This document shows, one piece after another, positions 59,862-64,000 of a stretch of DNA of 64,000 bases. The position numbers and the translations under genes are program-made. Location of the stretch: contig CM051460.1 in NCBI GenBank assembly GCA_028095005.1, positions 82,539,676 through 82,603,675 of the forward strand, in the 5' to 3' direction. How positions within the stretch are numbered: the stretch's first letter is position 1; each line of letters opens with the position of its first letter. Under the pieces are notes generated by a model. The model worked only from the letters and a program-made list of their open reading frames with translations, was not told the DNA's origin and ran no database searches. Origin of the DNA: Rhynchospora pubera (Eukaryota > Streptophyta > Magnoliopsida > Poales > Cyperaceae).

Positions 59862-60119
59862 GACGATTTGCAAAACAATACCATTAGTAAAGCGATTAAA
59901 TTTTGACATTTCACAAGCTTTACTACAATTCTCCCCCTTTTTGTAAATCGACAAAAAGTGAAATTGTAGCAAGCTCCCCCTAAATTTGTGGCTCCCCCTT
60001 AATTTTGGAGAAAAGGAGTTGGAGAACCAATTTAGGGCACTACACAAAGTAGTGTGACCAAATTTAACCTCTCAAACAAAAATAAGATAGAAATAAAGAG
60101 GCTCTCCCTAAATATTTAG

Positions 60120-60310
60120 CTTATAAGACCGGGGGTTAAATTGGTATTTAGGCCACATTGGTTACCATACCACTAGAGGTACACACTTTTGGAACCCACT
60201 TATCTTTGGACTCACCATTTGGTTTCCTAAGTTTGCATTCCAACGAGATATGACCATTTTGACAACAATAGTTGCAATATGCATTGGTTGGCTTAGGCAT
60301 GGTAGAACCC
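60120..60310 (-). pseudogene. Copia-type gag zinc-knuckle fragment
   Basis: The minus-strand frame includes CNYCCQNGHISLEC, a CX2CX4HX4C zinc knuckle (about 60233-60282), followed by KWVPK, a combination familiar from Ty1/copia gag regions. Only the knuckle region remains; protease, integrase and RT are absent. Between it and the LTR (59862-60119) are several GGGGGAG runs. The 5' LTR is not in the window side examined, so this is a deleted element. Confidence 0.65.
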
Positions 60311-60800
60311 TTGACAATATGCATTAATTAATTTCTATTATAAAAATTAATTAAATATATGAAATTTTAATATTAAATTAATATATTATGAAATTTTAGT
60401 AATATATTTTGAAGATAAGATATTAAATTAATATATTTTATTTTACTTCTATTATAAACATTAATTAAATATATAAAATTTTAATATTAAATTAATATAT
60501 TATAAAATTTTTGTCGTTTGTTTAGAACCGGATTTTTGATATTTTGAAGAATGTTAATATAATATAATTCTATATTATGAATAATATTTTAATATTTAAA
60601 GTTTTGATATTAATTTGATATGGATGGTTTTATTTTTAATATTAAAAATTTACAATTATGTTAAATGTTGTACATAATAAGTACATAATACTTTATGTAA
60701 TAATTTATTTATGGCAATAATTATAATATAAACTTATAATTAAATATTAGATTTATTTCATTTAATTCATAATATAAAAATACAGGAATTATAAGTGTCA
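60311..60800. other. Very AT-rich sequence
   Basis: Repeated TTAATATTAAATTAATATAT-like words; no gene. Confidence 0.4.
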
Positions 60801-61821
60801 TCATCGGCAAATATACCATCCCAGCCTTCGGTAAATACAAAGTGAACATATACCGTAAATAAGCTGAACATATAGTCGATCTAAGTGAACACTTACTAAC
60901 TTATTTTTATAGAGCTTATTTGTTTGTATGTGTTCACTTAGATCGTTTATATGTTCAGTCGTCCTCTCTCTGAAGCAATCTAGAACATCCTCCATAGGAG
61001 TGTCCCGTGGCAATGCAAAGTCGGCTAGCTTCTGCACATCGTCGTAATCAGTACGACCGGTCACCGGTCGTCCAGTCGTAGGCAAGCCAAAAATGAAGGC
61101 GACATCCTGCAAATTTTATTTATATTTTTTTATTAAACAACAAAAAAAATAAATAAATAAATAGCTACCAACAGAACTTGGAAAAAATAATACCTCAAGA
61201 GTAACGGTCATCTCGCCTACGCGGGGAAAGTGGAACGTGTGGGTCTCGGGCCTCCAGAACATGGCTAGACCCTGTATCATGGAACGATCCAATGGCATGT
61301 GACCTAACTCAACGAAATGAATAAGGCCCAATGTCACAAGACGCTGGTCCACCTCCTCGGTTCGTATCATTTTTGCCTTATGCATTTCGGGCGTCCACGC
61401 CTAAATAAGTTAAAAAACATATTATTTACTATATATACTATTAACTATATACAAAAATTAACTACATAAATGAAAAAATTTTATTATTTCCTTAAACCCT
61501 AAACCCTATACCCTAAATAATTTAAAAAATAAATTATTTCCTATATATACTATTAAAATATATATATATATATATAAAATAATTAACTATATAAATAAAA
61601 AAAACTTACTCGTACGCCTCGAAACTCAGACTGACTGAGATGCAGAAGCTGATCGGCAGGAGGAGGAACGGGGGGGCAGCAGGGGGGGCAGATGAAGAAG
61701 CGTCAGGATCTCCTCCTGATGTAGATGCGCCGGGATCTCCTCCTGATGTAGATGCGCCATGATCTCCTCGACGCCTCATGGATCGACGTGGATCCTCTGG
61801 TATTCTTCTTCGCGGTGGCAT
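60801..61821 (-). pseudogene. Plant mobile domain (MAIN-like) gene fragment
   Basis: Three exons are recognisable. Exon 1 (61821-61610) starts MPPRRRIPEDPRRS and has two copies of GASTSGGDP. Exon 2 (61400-61194) encodes AWTPEMHKAKMIRTEEVDQR and RPETHTFHFPRVGEMTVTLE. Exon 3 (from 61106) starts DVAFIFGLPTTGRPVTGRT. The THTFHFP...MTVTLEDVAFIFGLP signature is the plant mobile domain (PMD) shared by MAIN/MAIL proteins and related transposon genes. Splice junctions are good (CGA|GTAAGT, TTAG|GCGTGG, GAG|GTATTA, GCAG|GATGTC). Exon 1 is one base out of frame: adding one base in the G/C run at about 61663-61669 would give DQLLHLSQSEFRGVR joined to exon 2. Exon 3 soon runs into unrelated GAACATA repeat and stops, so most of the domain is missing. 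Confidence 0.75.
61494..61517 (+). repeat. Short telomere-like repeat (AAACCCT)
   Basis: Two perfect AAACCCT units and two imperfect units lie in an intron of the PMD fragment. Too short to be a telomere remnant with certainty; telo-box-like words are common in plant DNA. Confidence 0.6.
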
Positions 61822-61879
61822 TTCGACTGTTACTGCAATTTGTTTAACCCCATTTTGTGATGCCAAGATCAAAAAAAAA

Positions 61880-62660
61880 ATAATACCAATCGAATAATCC
61901 CATGGAATATAAAAGGAAGGAAATGGAAAAAATCATGAGAAATGCTAAACAAATCCCAAAAATCATGAAAAAATACCCAGAGGCTCAGAAAATTACGGAG
62001 AATATTATGAGACCCAAAACCCATCCAGACGATTCATGGACCATCCTATTTCATGAGAAAGACCCCTAAACCTCATAAAAAATAAGTAAAATACTAGAAG
62101 GGGTATTTTTGGAAAATCATTGAAGCCATTAAATCCTATATATTTTTATGGATCTATCCTCAAAATCCCATGAGAAAACTCAATCAGGAAGGTTGTCAAA
62201 GAATTTATTTTGGAATCAGCAAGTCACAAAACCATATAAATTGAGTAAATGGAGAGGAACAGTGCAGAAGAAGTGGAGAGGAGCTGCCATATAATGCCTT
62301 GTTCAAATTCTCCCTCCGTACAAGAATGGATGTTCGCTGCACTTGGCTCGTCTACACCACAACAAGCAAAGTGAAAAGCTAATACGCGGCTCACCAAACA
62401 CCGAGTGCACACGAAAGAAAGGGGAGAAATGTCGCTGGGCATTTGGGTTTGGTTAAATCTGACCCCTTCGAGAATGAATGATGGATGCACTACGACTTCG
62501 TGAACCAAAGAAGAGATGCAAACAAGGGACCCACGTGACAGTACCCTGGTTCATTGTACTCCGAGTGCAACGAAGAAGAGGAAAACAAAGAGGAGGAGAG
62601 GAGCGTTCAACAGAAATCTGTTGGAAGCGATTCTGTTAGGCGAGACCTGCCGGGCTCTCG
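61880..62660. other. Intergenic sequence upstream of a plus-strand promoter
   Basis: Several copies of CATGARAAAATC-like words near 61935-62060. No gene is supported. Confidence 0.4.
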
Positions 62661-62694
62661 ACCAATCAGAGCGAAGGAGCGATGCCTATAAGAA
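62661..62694 (+). promoter_or_regulatory. Promoter: CCAAT box and TATA box
   Basis: ACCAATCAG (62661-62669) and TATAAGAA (62687-62694) lie upstream of a GA-rich leader. Typical class II promoter arrangement. Confidence 0.5.
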
Positions 62695-62717
62695 GGGGCT
62701 CGAAGAGAGAGAAAGAG

Positions 62718-64000
62718 ATCGACTCATAGACACTTGGAGACCTCTTTCCTCTACAGAAACACACACACACAAACTTAGAAAGAAATAGGTGCATTCCCAC
62801 AAACACTTGATAAGTTAGCATAGAAAGTGGGTATAAAGACGATTCGGCTTGTAATTGAAGAATAAAAAAGGTAAAGAGAAGAAAGGCAAGTCAGGTAAGG
62901 CTGTAACGAGGTCGAATTTGATGTGTGAATGCTTAATTTTGGATGAAATTTGTTATCTTGTGTGTTCTTTGGCGATTTCGATTTGTAATGCTGGTGATCG
63001 ATTCTGTTTCTTCAATTCTTTCTCCATGGATTAGATTAAATCGAGTTTTTCTGTTATGTGATTCCTGATCTCGAGATCTGAAAGCTTAATCCATGGATTC
63101 CATGGTTTAGGTAATCGAAAATCGAGATAGGGAAAAGCATTTTGACTGTTATTATCTTTGATTGTCATCGTTGAAACCTCCTCTTGCTGACTTGAAAGTT
63201 CAGGTTAAGGTCTCCTTAGCCTGAGTAATCAGGGATGCGAAACTAAGAGCCTAATTCGCAAAGAATTAATCTTCTTTTGTCTAATTGAGGTAAATTATGC
63301 AACAGTGACTAAAGATGGATGCTTATTGTTAATATTAGATCTGTTTCTTTCTTGCGTCTTTTCACATGGTGCAATTGGAAGTCTAGGTTATGGATTCCAT
63401 AGCCTAAACCTTAGATAGTATAAAGTAAACGACTTTGTTGTTCATAAGAGTAAGTTTCCTTTTTCTGTTCCTTTTCTTAAAATTTCTTTCTTTCTTTAAC
63501 AGATCCTATGTAATTTCTCAACTATGGCCTGGACTAGGGTTTCCTTGGTTCCAGGTTTGAGGAGTGTGACTTAGCTTGAGGGTTTGCTCAAGTTAGGTGC
63601 ATGTTGTGGTTTAGATCGAGGTCTCCTCGGTTTAGATCAAGGTTCTATGGTTTGAGTTATCATCGACTCACTTCATAAAGCCTCCTGAATGTACTTTATA
63701 TTCGGGCAACATGCTGTCCAAATACTGTTAGAATTGTTAAAAGATGAGCGACCCCCCTGATAAAACACTATAATTAAGTATGCAATTTTCTTAAGGCAAA
63801 AGTAATGATTTCTTTTAATAAGTCGACATGTTAAAGTTTGATCCTCAGTACCTGCTGTTTACAAGGACAAATAGGTTTGATTATTATCATTAATTTTATT
63901 GGCTTAATAAAGTGTTGTTGATAATATGAAGCTTAAAGGACCTGCTTGTGATATTGTCAGAAGGAGATAGATTGTTAAGTGACTTTTAGTCTTGTGTGTG
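62718..64000 (+). other. 5' leader exon and intron of a transcript leaving the window
   Basis: A purine-rich leader with a CACACACACA run contains no ATG. It ends at a strong donor (CAG|GTAAGG, exon end 62894). A T-rich sequence typical of long plant leader introns follows. A possible acceptor, CTTTCTTTAACAG, ends at 63502, but the next ATG frames are tiny, so the coding start probably lies beyond 64000. It could also be a non-coding RNA. Confidence 0.45.

Noticed and set aside
62516..62788. A 90-codon basic frame over the 62.7-kb promoter
   Set aside because: It spans the CCAAT and TATA boxes and the leader, so it is unlikely to be translated; composition reflects GA-rich promoter DNA.

Overview
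The window is nuclear DNA from a flowering plant. It is AT-rich, has spliced genes with GT/AG introns and TATA boxes, and is packed with plant transposon families (CACTA, MULE, hAT, PIF/Harbinger-like, SINE, LINE, LTR elements). I cannot place the species. The backbone from about 14 to 56 kb is a tandem array of secreted class III (GH18) chitinase genes, all on the minus strand: two look intact (14.6-16.6 kb, 49.8-50.9 kb) and two are broken (28.2-29.8 kb, 54.0-55.1 kb). Homologous spacers recur between them, and an orphan spacer near 45.3 kb suggests that another copy was lost. One membrane-anchored receptor-like kinase gene with almost no ectodomain (42.96-44.35 kb, plus strand) sits inside the array.

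Layout. 0-2 kb: a 403-bp MULE-type foldback element with a perfect 9-bp target duplication. 2.1-9.96 kb and 11.3-12.2 kb: about 50 copies of a ~173-bp AT-rich satellite, with Helitron-like ends around the interruption. 12.3-13.9 kb: small elements, including a short TIR element whose relative at 51.7 kb has an unusually long target duplication. 14.5-17.8 kb: chitinase 1 with a SINE and LINE tail in its intron. 17.84-20.74 kb: a CACTA element carrying two captured exons of a START-domain lipid-transfer gene. 20.82-23.21 kb: a MULE with a degenerate coding region. 24.2-27.5 kb: hAT, mini-CACTA and foldback elements. 28.2-29.8 kb: a chitinase pseudogene. 31.5-34.9 kb: two PIF-like elements, a MULE and a hAT. 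35.985-41.681 kb: a 5.7-kb CACTA element. 42.3-47.7 kb: kinase, hAT and a probable solo LTR. 48.7-56.0 kb: a segmental duplication of intact chitinase 3 and pseudogene 4. 56.2-60.3 kb: a hAT, a PIF-like element and a copia-like LTR plus gag remnant. 60.8-61.8 kb: a broken plant-mobile-domain (MAIN-like) gene. 62.7 kb to the end: the likely promoter, leader exon and leader intron of a plus-strand transcript that leaves the window.

The most unusual object is the 5.7-kb CACTA element. It has no recognisable transposase. It holds two cassettes in tandem, each with the same 5' hairpin/leader module and the same 3' module, and each with a different protein of the same general layout (a DUF4283-like, RRM-like core and a low-complexity tail; one with a strong basic nuclear signal). 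The element is bounded and punctuated by palindromic TAACGGTTATT/AATAACCGTTA hairpins whose core matches the MYB3R cell-cycle (MSA) motif AACGG. I infer, without proof, that these proteins could be TnpA-like partners of the hairpins.
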